Shown: positions 7,815 through 16,936, numbered from the stretch's first letter. The stretch is 64,000 nucleotides of DNA from Peptoniphilus harei (GCF_900454685.1 NZ_UATM01000032.1:124001-188000), one strand, 5' to 3'. Numbers and translations: made by a program. The notes: generated by a model from the letters alone, not told the origin.

Positions 7815-8538
7815 ATTGCCCTTTTTTAAAAAGTCTAGAAACATTTAAGAGTTCTCTCTCTTTTAGAATTCCTTTTTCCCTTAAATACTTTTCAGCCCTA
7901 GAGTAAAAGGCCCTCTTGGACTCAGTTACATAAAAATAATCCCTTATATAATTTTCCTTCTTATAGGTATAGTCTTCTAAAATCCCATCAACATTGGAAT
8001 AAATTTCTATTTCCAAAACTTTTTTTGCAAAATAATTTATGAAAAAGTCCTTCTTCAAATGAAGACCACTTGAGGCAAGAAAAATCATATTATACTTTGA
8101 AAAATCAAAATCCTTGAAGTATTCGTCAGAGATCATCTTCATTATGTCATCAGCTATTCCATCATTGGCTCCATTTATCAAAAGTGGAACATCTAGATAA
8201 TCTACTGGAGAGTCTGTAAAGTTTTTTAAAGCTCCTTCTTTACAAGTTAATTTTGACCCAAGGCAGAGGATTTTTTTATTCTTTAGCTTTTTCTTTAGGG
8301 CATCTTGACCATAAAAGGCTCTTGATGAATTTTTAAAATAGTTAATGGCATCGAAGTCCATAACTATTATTTTTTTTGCCTTCTTAAAGGACTTCTCCAA
8401 AAATTTTATCCTATCGTCGACCACTTCTCGCCTATAGAGGCCATAATATTCAAATTTATCATCAACATAATAGTTTAAGTAGTCCCTGTGGACTTCGTAA
8501 AGTCCAACAATTCCTGGACCTGTATCAAAAACTGCCAT
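7813..8538 (-). CDS. glutamate racemase-like protein lacking both catalytic cysteines
   Basis: The 241-residue product resembles MurI/RacE in its N-terminus (AVFDTGPGIVGLYEV against IGVxDSGVGGLTV), in the middle (VPLLINGANDG against CPLLVPFVESG) and near the end (FYVTESKRAFYSRAEKYL against FLTTGARDQFAKIADDW). Racemases need a cysteine in ACNT and another in GCTHYP. Here those places read VMDFDAIN and LASSGLHL, so both are gone and racemization is not expected. It could be a regulatory or binding relative. I chose ATG 8538, which has GGTGA five bases upstream, over the GTG at 8547. It overlaps the ispE stop by 14 bp. The call rests on alignment by eye. Confidence 0.6.
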   Translation of the reverse strand: MAVFDTGPGIVGLYEVHRDYLNYYVDDKFEYYGLYRREVVDDRIKFLEKSFKKAKKIIVMDFDAINYFKNSSRAFYGQDALKKKLKNKKILCLGSKLTCKEGALKNFTDSPVDYLDVPLLINGANDGIADDIMKMISDEYFKDFDFSKYNMIFLASSGLHLKKDFFINYFAKKVLEIEIYSNVDGILEDYTYKKENYIRDYFYVTESKRAFYSRAEKYLREKGILKERELLNVSRLFKKGQ

Positions 8539-9370
8539 CTTCCTCACCCACTCTCAACTTATAGGTCTTGTCATAAGTTTTTTTGAAGTGCCTGTAGGCA
8601 TCTTCTAAGTCATTTTTATTTTCAAAAATTCCAAAAATTGTTGCCCCACTCCCACTCATAAGAGGAGCAGAATTAAAGTCCCTCATCTTATTTTTTATGT
8701 CTAAAAGGTCCTTGTGACTTTCAAAAACCACTTCTTCCATTTTATTTTCTAAGACTTCATTTAGTCTTTTTATATCTAAATCATAAAGACCTTGAAGGAC
8801 TTCATCAAAATCTATTCTCCTATCATCTATTTTGATTTTTTCATAGACATCCTTGGTAGACACTCCATAGCCAGGATTAACTATTAGGACATTGTCAAGT
8901 TCTATTGGCTTCACTTTTTCGAGAATTTCTCCAATACCAGAAGCAAGCTTGGTCCCTCCCGTCATCATATAGGTGAAGTCTGCTCCAAGGTTTGAGGATA
9001 ATTTTATCAAATCTTTTTTTGGAATTTTTAAATCGTACAATTCATTTAAGGCGTAAAAAGTCCCAGCTCCATTAGATGTCCCTCCTGCAAGTCCAGCTGC
9101 CAGGGGGATATTTTTTTCTATTTCAACCTTAAAGGGAAGATCTTTTCCTACAAAATCTCTTAGGACAAGGTAGGCCTTGTAAATAAAATTTTCTTTCATA
9201 TCAAAATCAAAATCACCAAGAATTTCAACTTTATCGCTTTTAGAAAATTTCATCTCATCATAAAGGTCTGTCATCACCATTAAAGTTTTTATGTCATGGT
9301 AAGCATTTTCTCTCTTGCCTGTCACGTCGAGAGATAAGTTTAACTTTGCATGGGCTTTCTTCGTAATCAT
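8525..9370 (-). CDS. ispE: 4-diphosphocytidyl-2-C-methyl-D-erythritol kinase
   Basis: The 281-residue GHMP kinase phosphorylates CDP-methylerythritol in the non-mevalonate isoprenoid pathway. Family marks are the N-terminal KAHAKLNLSLDVTGKR, YHDIKTLM, the glycine-rich ATP loop PLAAGLAGGTSNGAG near residue 95, and C-terminal LMSGSGATIFGIF. The length is normal. AGAGGTG precedes the ATG. The downstream gene overlaps its stop, so both are probably cotranscribed. Confidence 0.93.
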   Translation of the reverse strand: MITKKAHAKLNLSLDVTGKRENAYHDIKTLMVMTDLYDEMKFSKSDKVEILGDFDFDMKENFIYKAYLVLRDFVGKDLPFKVEIEKNIPLAAGLAGGTSNGAGTFYALNELYDLKIPKKDLIKLSSNLGADFTYMMTGGTKLASGIGEILEKVKPIELDNVLIVNPGYGVSTKDVYEKIKIDDRRIDFDEVLQGLYDLDIKRLNEVLENKMEEVVFESHKDLLDIKNKMRDFNSAPLMSGSGATIFGIFENKNDLEDAYRHFKKTYDKTYKLRVGEEDGSF

Positions 9371-9575
9371 AAAACACCTCTAAATAATTATAATTCATTG
9401 AGAATATTTTTTCATCTATATAGAAATTTATTATTCCTTCTAAAAATTAAATAAGGACTTTAATATTATAAAATAAAAATATTTTCATAAAGTTATGATA
9501 AATTTTTTAAAAATCTCTTCCATTTCTTTGCTAAAACATTTTCCTTGTATTACAATAAAGTAAGAGGTGATATTT

Positions 9576-10082
9576 ATGGATCTTAAGACCTTAGGTTTAG
9601 ATGAAGCCCTTTTAAAAAGTTTAAAGGACTACATAGATACTTTTGACGACAAGGAAAACAATATTATAAGTATACTCCACTACGCCCAAGATATTTTTGG
9701 CTACCTTCCAAAGGAACTCCAAATTTATATTGCTAGGCTAACTGACCTGCCAGCATCTAGGATCAACGGCATTGTAACTTTTTACTCCTTCTTTAGTGAA
9801 AAGAAAGTTGGAGCCTTTAAGGTGGACGTCTGCCTAGGTACTGCTTGCTTTGTTGATGACAGCAAGACTCTCTTAGATGCCTTTAAGGACCAACTAAAGG
9901 TTGATGAAGATGGACTAAGTCAAGATGGCCTCTTCAATGTCAACTCCATTAGGTGTCTTGGTGCCTGCGGGATTGGTCCTGTTGTAAGAGTAAACGACAA
10001 AATTTACGGCCATGTTAAGCCCCAAGACGTAAAGGAAATTATAAAGGTCCACAGGCAAGAGTTAGAAGAAGCAAAAAAATAG
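9576..10082 (+). CDS. hndA: NuoE-like [2Fe-2S] subunit of the NAD(P)-linked [FeFe] hydrogenase
   Basis: The 168-residue protein is a thioredoxin-fold ferredoxin of the NuoE/HndA family. It has the four cluster ligands in CLGTACF and, about 36 residues on, CLGACGIGP. It accepts or donates electrons between NuoF-like HndC and the other subunits. The start at 9576 is preferred over a GTG at 9567 because AGAGGTGA sits five bases before it. A possible promoter TTGCTA-17 bp-TACAAT (9528-9556) lies just upstream. It heads a four-gene set ending with the catalytic subunit at 13996. Confidence 0.93.
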   Translation: MDLKTLGLDEALLKSLKDYIDTFDDKENNIISILHYAQDIFGYLPKELQIYIARLTDLPASRINGIVTFYSFFSEKKVGAFKVDVCLGTACFVDDSKTLLDAFKDQLKVDEDGLSQDGLFNVNSIRCLGACGIGPVVRVNDKIYGHVKPQDVKEIIKVHRQELEEAKK

Positions 10083-10098
10083 GAAAGAGGAGATTATT

Positions 10099-10488
10099 AT
10101 GGCAAAAATAGATTCCTTAGAAAAACTTCTGGAAATAAAAGAATCTAGGCATCACAAGACCATTCTCCGTGACATAGGAAACATGTCTGACGATGATGTT
10201 ATAGAAATCTTTATTAGGGGAAATGAAAAAGAAAAATATGCGGAGATAGAAAATCTTTTTGACGAGCTCAAGTCCTTTGTGAGGGACAAGGGAATGAGAA
10301 ATTGTAAATTTTTATTTCAAGATGACCCAGACCAAAAGGAGAATTTTAATATAGAAATTTCCTTTAGGGTTAGGACTAATATAAAGTCTAATACTTTAGA
10401 CCTCGCTGATATTAAGGACTTTATCGACCACATTGCATCAATAAAAGATCAAGCCCACAACTATGATAAAGAGGTGGACCATGAATAA
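10099..10488 (+). CDS. HndB-position small subunit without cluster cysteines
   Basis: A 129-residue protein in the place of HndB, the small ferredoxin-like subunit between NuoE- and NuoF-like genes. The N-terminus (KIDSLEKLLEIKE) resembles that of HndB proteins. The expected [2Fe-2S] ligands are absent: only one cysteine (RNCKF) is seen, so it cannot carry that cluster. The rest is mixed charged sequence with predicted strands. AGAGGAGA lies before the ATG and its end overlaps the next start by 8 bp, so it is coupled to HndC. It may now be a structural subunit; homology to HndB is likely but not proven. Confidence 0.65.
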   Translation: MAKIDSLEKLLEIKESRHHKTILRDIGNMSDDDVIEIFIRGNEKEKYAEIENLFDELKSFVRDKGMRNCKFLFQDDPDQKENFNIEISFRVRTNIKSNTLDLADIKDFIDHIASIKDQAHNYDKEVDHE

Positions 10489-12250
10489 CTTGAGATTACA
10501 AATACTAATTTGCAAGGGAACTGGTTGCGTGTCTGCAAGAAGTGACCTTATAAAAGAAAATTTTGACAAGGCCTTAGAAGACTATAAGATTAATGACGTT
10601 GAAGCAATAATAACTGGTTGCTTTGGCTTTTGTGGAGAGGGACCTATTGTCAAGGTGGAACCTGACAATGTCTTCTACACTCACGTCAGCCCAGAGGACG
10701 TAAACGAAATTGTGGCTGATCACATTATTCACGGAAGACCTGTTAAGAGACTTTTATACAGGAATCCAAAGAATAATGAAGTTATCTACAACCAACGTGA
10801 CATGAACTTCTACGGCAAGCAAACTCGTCTTGCTTTAAAAAATTGCGGCAAGATTGATCCAGAAAATATTTACGACTACATATCCTATGACGGTTACCAA
10901 GCTCTTTTCAAAGTTTTAACAGAAATGAGCCCCCAAGATGTAATTGACGTCATTAAGGCATCAGGCCTTCGTGGCCGTGGTGGCGGCGGATTCCCTACTG
11001 GCATCAAGTGGCAAAATACCTACATGAGTCCTGGCGACGAAAAATATATTTTCTGTAACGCCGACGAGGGTGACCCGGGAGCCTTTATGGATAGGTCCAT
11101 ACTTGAAGGTGACCCAAATTCCATTATCGAAGCCATGACTATTGGTGGTTATGCAACTGGTGCAAACCACGGTGTTATTTATATAAGAGCAGAATATCCT
11201 CTTGCCATCCACAGGCTAAAGACAGCTATTGGTCAGGCAAGAAAGTATGGCTTTTTAGGAAGAAATATTTTTAATTCTGGCTTTGATTTTGATATAGAAA
11301 TAAGATACGGGGCTGGCGCCTTTGTATGTGGCGAAGAAACTGCTCTTATCCACTCAGTTGAAGGAAAAAGAGGAGAACCAACAAGAAAGCCACCCTTCCC
11401 TTCAGTTAAGGGTTATATGGGAAAACCAACTACAGTTAATAACGTAGAAACCTATGCCAATATTCCACAAATTATCTTAAGAGGACCAGAGTGGTTTGCC
11501 TCCATGGGTACAGAAAAGTCCAAGGGAACAAAGGTCTTTGCCCTAGCAGGCAAGGTCAACAATGTTGGACTTGTTGAAGTACCTATGGGAATTACTATAA
11601 GAGAAATTGTCTACGACATTGGCGGAGGAATACCAAATGGCAAAAAATTTAAGGCCGTTCAAATTGGTGGACCTTCTGGTGGTATGATTACCAAGGAAAA
11701 TATCGACACTCCAATTGACTACGAAAACCTAAAGGAAATTGGTGCCATGATGGGTTCTGGTGGACTTATAGTCATGGACGAAGACAATGACATGGTGGAC
11801 ATAGCCAAATTCTACCTAGAATTTACCCAAGACGAGTCTTGTGGCAAGTGTACTCCTTGTAGGATTGGAACTAAGAGGCTATTAGAAATGTTGGAAAAAC
11901 TTTTGGACAACAAAGGTTCAGAAGAAGACCTCCAAAAAATCGAAGACCTCTGCCACAACATAATTAACTCAGCAGCTTGTGGACTTGGTCAAACTGCACC
12001 AAACCCAATCCTATCTACAATGAGGTACTTCCCAGACGAATACTTAAAATATGCAAGACGTGAAATGAAAAAATTTTATAAAATTGATAAGGATAAGTGC
12101 GTTGGCTGTCACAAGTGTGCAGGACTTTGTCCAGTTAAGTGCATAAGTGGCGAAGTAAAAGAAAAACACGAGATTGACAAGGAAAAATGTATAGCTTGTG
12201 GAACTTGTGCCAAGGCTTGTCCAGTTAATGCTATAGCCATGGGAAGGTAG
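10481..12250 (+). CDS. hndC: NuoF-like NAD(P)H and FMN-binding hydrogenase subunit
   Basis: The 589-residue subunit has three parts: an N-terminal ferredoxin-like domain with CKGTGCVSA and CFGFCGEGP, the NuoF core with GRGGGGFPTGIKW (FMN/NADH loop) and ECG-type cluster ligands SCGKCTPCR, and a C-terminal pair of [4Fe-4S] motifs, CVGCHKCAGLCPVKC and CIACGTCAKACPVNA. In bifurcating hydrogenases this subunit holds the flavin where NADH and ferredoxin electrons are split. ATG 10481 follows GAGGTGG closely and overlaps the previous stop; an in-frame ATG at 10463 has no ribosome site. Confidence 0.95.
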   Translation: MNNLRLQILICKGTGCVSARSDLIKENFDKALEDYKINDVEAIITGCFGFCGEGPIVKVEPDNVFYTHVSPEDVNEIVADHIIHGRPVKRLLYRNPKNNEVIYNQRDMNFYGKQTRLALKNCGKIDPENIYDYISYDGYQALFKVLTEMSPQDVIDVIKASGLRGRGGGGFPTGIKWQNTYMSPGDEKYIFCNADEGDPGAFMDRSILEGDPNSIIEAMTIGGYATGANHGVIYIRAEYPLAIHRLKTAIGQARKYGFLGRNIFNSGFDFDIEIRYGAGAFVCGEETALIHSVEGKRGEPTRKPPFPSVKGYMGKPTTVNNVETYANIPQIILRGPEWFASMGTEKSKGTKVFALAGKVNNVGLVEVPMGITIREIVYDIGGGIPNGKKFKAVQIGGPSGGMITKENIDTPIDYENLKEIGAMMGSGGLIVMDEDNDMVDIAKFYLEFTQDESCGKCTPCRIGTKRLLEMLEKLLDNKGSEEDLQKIEDLCHNIINSAACGLGQTAPNPILSTMRYFPDEYLKYARREMKKFYKIDKDKCVGCHKCAGLCPVKCISGEVKEKHEIDKEKCIACGTCAKACPVNAIAMGR

Positions 12251-12259
12251 GGATGAATA

Positions 12260-13996
12260 ATGATTAATTGTGTGATAAATGATAAAAAATTACAAGTTAA
12301 GGAAGGAAGCACCATCCTAGAAGCGGCAAAGGAAGTGGGTATTGAAATCCCTACTCTTTGTCATATGAAGCTTCCCAACTTTAATTATGAAAATATGCCT
12401 TCATCATGCAGGATTTGTATGGTAGAAGTTATTGGCAGGCCAAAACTTTGTACTGCCTGTTCCGAAGAAATAACTGAGGGCATGGTAATAAAAACTGACA
12501 CTGTAAAGGCAGTTGAAGCAAGAAGAATAAATTTGGAACTTCTTCTTTCCAACCACCCAAAGGACTGCTTGGTCTGTCCTAAAAATTTAAATTGTGAGCT
12601 TCAAGCACTAGCAGAAAAAATGGGCATAAGAGAAATCGCCTACAAGGGTGACAAGGCAGGTCACAAGGTGGACTCATCATCAGATTCAATTTACAGGAAT
12701 CCCAACAAATGTATTATGTGCAGAAGATGTGAAACTATGTGTAACGAAGTTCAAACTGTGGGAACTCTTGGTGGACTAAACCGTGGCTTTGACGCCATAG
12801 TCTCCCCTGCCTTTAATCTTCCACTGGCTGATTCGTCTTGTACCTTCTGTGGCCAATGTGTGGCAGTTTGCCCAACTGGAGCAATTGTAGAAGTTGATGC
12901 AACTGCAAGAGTCTTTAAAGAAATTAAAAATCCAAGAAAGCACCTTGTAGTCCAAGTTGCCCCATCAATAAGAGTTGCCATAGGAGAACTCTTTGGCATG
13001 GAACCAGGTCAGGTTACGACAGGTAAACTAGTTACAGCCTTGAGAAAACTCGGCTTCGATACAGTTTTCGACACAGACTTTTCAGCAGATTTAACAGTTA
13101 TGGAAGAAGCCAGTGAGCTAGTTGATAGGATTCAAAATGATAAGACTATGCCAATCTTAACATCTTGCTGTCCAGCCTGGGTTAGGTTTATAGAAATGAA
13201 TTATCCAGACATGTTAGATATTCCATCATCATGTAAGTCACCACAAATGATGATGGGGTCAATGGTAAAGACCTATTACGCAGAAAAAACTGGCATACCT
13301 GCCAAGGACATTGTTATGGTTTCAGTTATGCCTTGTACTGCCAAGAAGGCAGAAGCAGACAGGGCTGAACTTGGGTCTAATGATATGAAGGACGTAGACT
13401 ATGTCCTTTCAACAAGAGAACTTGGCAGGATGATAAACTTATATGGAATTGACTTTGAAGGACTTGAAGAGGGAGAATTTGACCAAATCATGGGAGAATC
13501 CTCTGGAGCAGGAACAATATTTGGAACAACAGGTGGCGTAATCGAAGCAGCAATAAGAACTGCATCAGAATGGCTAACTGGAGAAGAGTTAGAAAAAATT
13601 GAATTCCAAGAACTAAGAGGCCTAAAGGGCATAAGGTCAGCAGAAGTTGCTATTGGCGATATGCACCTAAGAGTTGGAATCGCCCATGGACTTGGCAACG
13701 CAAGAAGACTTCTTGATGGTATAAAAGATGGAACTTATAATTTTGATGCCATAGAAATAATGGCTTGTCCAGGTGGATGTATTGGCGGAGGCGGCCAACC
13801 TTACCACCACGGCAAGGAAGAAGTCTTACTTAAGAGACAAAGAGCCCTTTATGAAATAGATAAAAATAAAGAAATAAGAAAGGCTCACGAAAACCCAATG
13901 ATTAAGAAAATATATAAAGACTACTTGGGAAGACCTTATGGAGAAAGAGCCCATAACTTGCTTCATACAAAATATCAAGCTAGAGAAAAGATTTAG
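12260..13996 (+). CDS. hndD: [FeFe] hydrogenase catalytic subunit
   Basis: The 578-residue enzyme makes or oxidises H2. Domains in order: N-terminal [2Fe-2S] domain (CRICMVEV, LCTACS), His-ligated cluster motif HPKDCLVC...NCELQ, two [4Fe-4S] motifs (CIMCRRCETMC, CTFCGQCVAVCPTG), then the H-cluster domain with TSCCPAW (L1), MPCTAKKAEA (L2) and MACPGGCIGGGGQP (L3). All three H-cluster signatures are intact. With HndA and HndC it forms a soluble electron-bifurcating complex coupling NADH and reduced ferredoxin to H2. The HydEFG maturases are not in this window. Confidence 0.97.
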   Translation: MINCVINDKKLQVKEGSTILEAAKEVGIEIPTLCHMKLPNFNYENMPSSCRICMVEVIGRPKLCTACSEEITEGMVIKTDTVKAVEARRINLELLLSNHPKDCLVCPKNLNCELQALAEKMGIREIAYKGDKAGHKVDSSSDSIYRNPNKCIMCRRCETMCNEVQTVGTLGGLNRGFDAIVSPAFNLPLADSSCTFCGQCVAVCPTGAIVEVDATARVFKEIKNPRKHLVVQVAPSIRVAIGELFGMEPGQVTTGKLVTALRKLGFDTVFDTDFSADLTVMEEASELVDRIQNDKTMPILTSCCPAWVRFIEMNYPDMLDIPSSCKSPQMMMGSMVKTYYAEKTGIPAKDIVMVSVMPCTAKKAEADRAELGSNDMKDVDYVLSTRELGRMINLYGIDFEGLEEGEFDQIMGESSGAGTIFGTTGGVIEAAIRTASEWLTGEELEKIEFQELRGLKGIRSAEVAIGDMHLRVGIAHGLGNARRLLDGIKDGTYNFDAIEIMACPGGCIGGGGQPYHHGKEEVLLKRQRALYEIDKNKEIRKAHENPMIKKIYKDYLGRPYGERAHNLLHTKYQAREKI

Positions 13997-14256
13997 GGGA
14001 AAAGTATTTTAAAAGCTTCGCTTTTATAAATCTTATAAAGAGTTTTCTTTAAGAATTTTTTGTAAAGCTAAGCTTTACTATTTATCTATTGGAGGGGACT
14101 TAGGGCGTTTCGATTCGCCCTTGTCCCCTCCAAACCTCCCCTTAACACCCCCAACGACCTGGCAGGGGCCTTTGCCAGCAACCCCGAGCGGCAGCCATCC
14201 TAAAAATTCAAAACTTGCTCGCTACAAACTTTTACAAACTTAAAAAAATTTATCAA

Positions 14257-14287
14257 TAGAGTCAGAGAATATCTGACTCTATTTTTT
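14257..14287 (+). terminator. intrinsic terminator inside the hairpin element
   Basis: TAGAGTCAGA (14257-14266) pairs with TCTGACTCTA (14272-14281) around a five-base loop, followed by six T. It would stop rightward transcription from the hydrogenase operon. Confidence 0.75.
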
Positions 14288-14512
14288 ATTTGCGAGCTTC
14301 GCGTGAACCTAATCAACTCAAAGTTCGCTTCGCTCCTTTTCGCTGTAAGGTTCATCGGCTGAGCAATAAATTGCTCAAGCACATTGAATTTTTTACGGCT
14401 GACTTGCCTTACGGGGTTTTTCACCTTTAGTTCACAGTTTTACCATTACACAGATTAGAATTTATCTTAAGTTACTTTAACCAACCTAACTATCCAAATT
14501 AAGTTTTGCATC

Positions 14513-14543
14513 AAAAAAAGCTTAATCAGTATCGATTAAGCTT
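14513..14543 (-). terminator. intrinsic terminator for leftward transcripts
   Basis: Perfect 10-bp arms AAGCTTAATC (14518-14527) and GATTAAGCTT (14534-14543) are followed on the minus strand by seven T (A run 14513-14519). It would end transcripts coming from the ABC exporter operon. Confidence 0.75.
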
Positions 14544-14956
14544 TATATTTTTACAACTTTCTATTTAATTATAACTTTACAGCTTTTCATGATTCATAAA
14601 GAAACTATGACTTAATAATTAGTTGTAAAGTTACAAATTTTTATAACTTTATAACTAAAATCAACTTTAGGTTTAAACCGTGAGCTGATAAAGTGCATAT
14701 AATGAGCAAAAAAATTGGTTATGCGTTAAAAATTTTCAACTGTTTGAATTCGCGAAGCGAATGAGTTTTGAAAATTTAGCATGACCGATTTTTTTGGACT
14801 CAACGTACGTGGGGTGAAGGGGGTGGCTTGGAGGGGCAAGGGGCCTCACGATGCCCCTAAGCCCCTCCAATATTGATTCGTAAAGCTCAGCTTTACAAAA
14901 GATTAATTAAAGATCAAATCTTAAATATTGATTCTAAAAGCGAAGCTTTTACTCCC

Positions 14957-15721
14957 TCAGCTTACTGAAATCCTACTCTTATGCATATAATAAACCCCAA
15001 TAAACAAGGCTATTGTTTCTAAAAGCATTGGAATTAGTATTCCTATTCCCATCCCCCTCATAAACACATCTCCATTATTTAGGAAGAGTTCAATATTAGT
15101 AAATAAGTCTAATTTATCTAAGCCATATAGAACTGCTCCTTCTATCATTCCTAGTCCTATATAAACAAGGACTGGTCCACCAAATCCAAATCTTCTAAAT
15201 TTTTTTCCACCGCCAAATGTCACTGCGAAGATTATTCCAATGATGTTGTTAAATAAAAACATTAGAACCCAAGCAACAAGCACTAATATGTTTCTTATTC
15301 CAACTTCATTTATTAGCTCATTTATATCTGCCCAAGTTATATATATTACTCCACCATCAACAGATGGAACAAACATAAATAGGAAACAAATTAATCCTAC
15401 ATAAATTGAATAGATAATAAACATTATAAGATAATATAAAAATCTTGAAAAAGTTTTTGCTGAAGGACTTATTGGTGTTGATTCATAAAATAAGGCACTG
15501 TCGCCAAAGAACATATTGTAGTCGCCAACTATAACTGTTATAGCTGCTGCCATGTAACCAAACATTAGCGCCATCATGCCTAAAACAAATGCACTGTCTC
15601 CAATTGAATGATTAACATTTGAAAATAATAATCCAAAAATAATTAGGGCTACTGGCAAGACTGGAATAAACCAATTATTTTTAAAGTGATTTCTTATTTG
15701 ATGTCCAAGTAATTTTCCCAT
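14957..15721 (-). CDS. ABC-2 type membrane permease
   Basis: A 254-residue membrane protein with about six hydrophobic segments, encoded just after an ABC ATPase with a 1-bp overlap. The pattern (short cytosolic start GKLLGHQIRNHFKNNW, then spans) fits ABC-2 exporters of the YtrC/D and bacitracin-type families governed by YtrA-like GntR repressors. The exported substrate is unknown; such systems often respond to cell-wall antibiotics. The stop lies 7 bp from the right edge of the hairpin element. Confidence 0.75.
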   Translation of the reverse strand: MGKLLGHQIRNHFKNNWFIPVLPVALIIFGLLFSNVNHSIGDSAFVLGMMALMFGYMAAAITVIVGDYNMFFGDSALFYESTPISPSAKTFSRFLYYLIMFIIYSIYVGLICFLFMFVPSVDGGVIYITWADINELINEVGIRNILVLVAWVLMFLFNNIIGIIFAVTFGGGKKFRRFGFGGPVLVYIGLGMIEGAVLYGLDKLDLFTNIELFLNNGDVFMRGMGIGILIPMLLETIALFIGVYYMHKSRISVS

Positions 15722-16407
15722 TAAAATACCTCCGTAAAGTAGTCTTCTATACTCATATTTTCTTCACTTCTTATTTCATCTACTGTCTTGTTGAGGGTAA
15801 TCTTGCCTTCTGAAAGGAAGAGGACCCTATCAAGGAGTGGCTCAATTTGATTTATTAAATGAGTGGATAAAATAATTAGAGAGTCTTCTTCAAAATTATC
15901 TAAAATAGTTTGGATTATGGCCTTTCTCGCTGAAGGATCAACTCCAGAAATGGGTTCGTCTAAGAGGAAGATCTCTGCCCTTCTTGAAAGACTTAGGGCA
16001 ATTTGCATTTTTTCCCTCATACCTTTACTCATTTCCTTGACCTTGGCTCCTTGAGGAAGTTTAAATTCTTCGTAAATCCTATAAAATTTATCTTCGTCAA
16101 AGTCCTTGAAGAATTTCTTGTAAGTTCTCACAACTTCCTTTACTGAAAGTTTGTCGCTAAGAGAAAACTTATCTGGTTGGTAGGATAAAATTTCTGCTGT
16201 CTTGTAAGAAATTTCTTCTCCATCTATGATTACACTTCCCTTGTAGGTTTTTTCTAGACCTGCAAGGATCCTAAGTAGGGTTGACTTACCTGCCCCGTTG
16301 GGGCCAACTAGGCCCACAATTTGTCCCTTATCAAGTTCTAGGTTTAGGTCGTCAAGGACCTTATTCTTGTAGCCCATATTTAAATTTTTTATCTCTAGCT
16401 TGCTCAT
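15721..16407 (-). CDS. ABC transporter ATPase (YtrB-like)
   Basis: A 228-residue ATPase with Walker A GPNGAGKST near residue 36, a degenerate signature MSKGMREKMQIALSL, Walker B IFLLDEPISGVDP and the H-loop STH. It energises the adjacent ABC-2 permease. ATG 16407 has GGAGGG four bases upstream and overlaps the GntR stop (ATGA); the TTG at 16419 is less likely. The KGMR signature is common in this exporter subfamily. Confidence 0.9.
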   Translation of the reverse strand: MSKLEIKNLNMGYKNKVLDDLNLELDKGQIVGLVGPNGAGKSTLLRILAGLEKTYKGSVIIDGEEISYKTAEILSYQPDKFSLSDKLSVKEVVRTYKKFFKDFDEDKFYRIYEEFKLPQGAKVKEMSKGMREKMQIALSLSRRAEIFLLDEPISGVDPSARKAIIQTILDNFEEDSLIILSTHLINQIEPLLDRVLFLSEGKITLNKTVDEIRSEENMSIEDYFTEVF

Positions 16408-16763
16408 ACTTCCCTCCAATATTTATCTAAAAGTTCCAGTGATTTTTCCTTTGTCATCTTGAGTTCTTCTGCAACTAATATTAAATCGTCGCAGGACCTA
16501 TAAAAGGCACCCTTTGCAATTTCTTCTATTAGTTCTTCGTCATCTGTTATAAATCTGCCGCTAGTCCTATTTGACTTGGCAAGGCCCTCTCTCTCAAGTT
16601 CCTGCAAGGCCCTTTGGACTGTGTTGGGGTTGACCCCATAGGCTTGGGCAAGGTTTCTAACAGTTTCCATCTTCTCTCCACTTTTCCACTCTCCGCTTGA
16701 AATCTTTAATTTAAAATCTTCAAGGAGCTGGATGTAGATGGGTCTGTTGTTATCAAATTCCAT
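16404..16763 (-). CDS. GntR-family repressor, YtrA subfamily
   Basis: The 119-residue regulator has an N-terminal winged helix (PIYIQLLEDFKLKISSGEWKSGEKMETVRNLAQAYGVNPNTVQRALQELEREGL, in pieces) and the short two-helix C-terminus of the YtrA subfamily instead of a large effector domain. It leads the exporter operon, so autorepression is likely. A TTGTA/TACAA inverted site lies at the probable start of transcription (16915-16936). Confidence 0.9.
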   Translation of the reverse strand: MEFDNNRPIYIQLLEDFKLKISSGEWKSGEKMETVRNLAQAYGVNPNTVQRALQELEREGLAKSNRTSGRFITDDEELIEEIAKGAFYRSCDDLILVAEELKMTKEKSLELLDKYWREV

Positions 16764-16914
16764 ATTTACCTCCTTTTTAGATCCACTTTTGAATAATTTT
16801 TTATTTAAAAGTCCTCATCTCTTTTATATTAAGTAAATTTTTAATTTCATATTCAATCTCAATTTCTTATTTCTTTAAAAATTTTTAATAAAGTGCAAGA
16901 TACTTTTTGTATTG

Positions 16915-16936
16915 TTGTATCAACTCCTTAGTACAA
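16915..16936 (-). promoter_or_regulatory. candidate GntR/YtrA operator
   Basis: TTGTA (16915-16919) and TACAA (16932-16936) form an inverted repeat with a 12-bp centre. On the minus strand the site covers about +1 to +20 after the -10 box of the exporter operon. This placement suits autorepression; the match to a GntR site is inferred. Confidence 0.5.

Larger units (their letters stand above)
14011..14950. repeat. non-coding element with mirror-ordered nested hairpins
   Basis: The 960-bp gap between convergent genes holds no convincing gene. Its edges form an inverted set. On the left are AAAAGCTTCGCTTTT (14011-14025), GTAAAGCTAAGCTTTAC (14062-14078) and a long hairpin with GGAGGGG/CCCCTCC arms (14091-14131). 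On the right the same modules come in reverse: GGAGGGGC/GCCCCTCC (14830-14868), GTAAAGCTCAGCTTTAC (14880-14896) and AAAAGCGAAGCTTTT (14936-14950). Spacings match within a few bases (36 and 39 bp; 12 and 11 bp). GC-rich blocks next to the long hairpins also resemble each other in inverted sense. It looks like a MITE-like or structured intergenic repeat; mobility is inferred. Confidence 0.7.

Noticed and set aside
14200-14424. Open frame of 74 codons on the minus strand inside the hairpin element
   Set aside because: It has no ribosome site, is basic without domain features and crosses a terminator hairpin. If the element is repeated in genomes, similar phantom proteins may be annotated; I do not count it as a gene.
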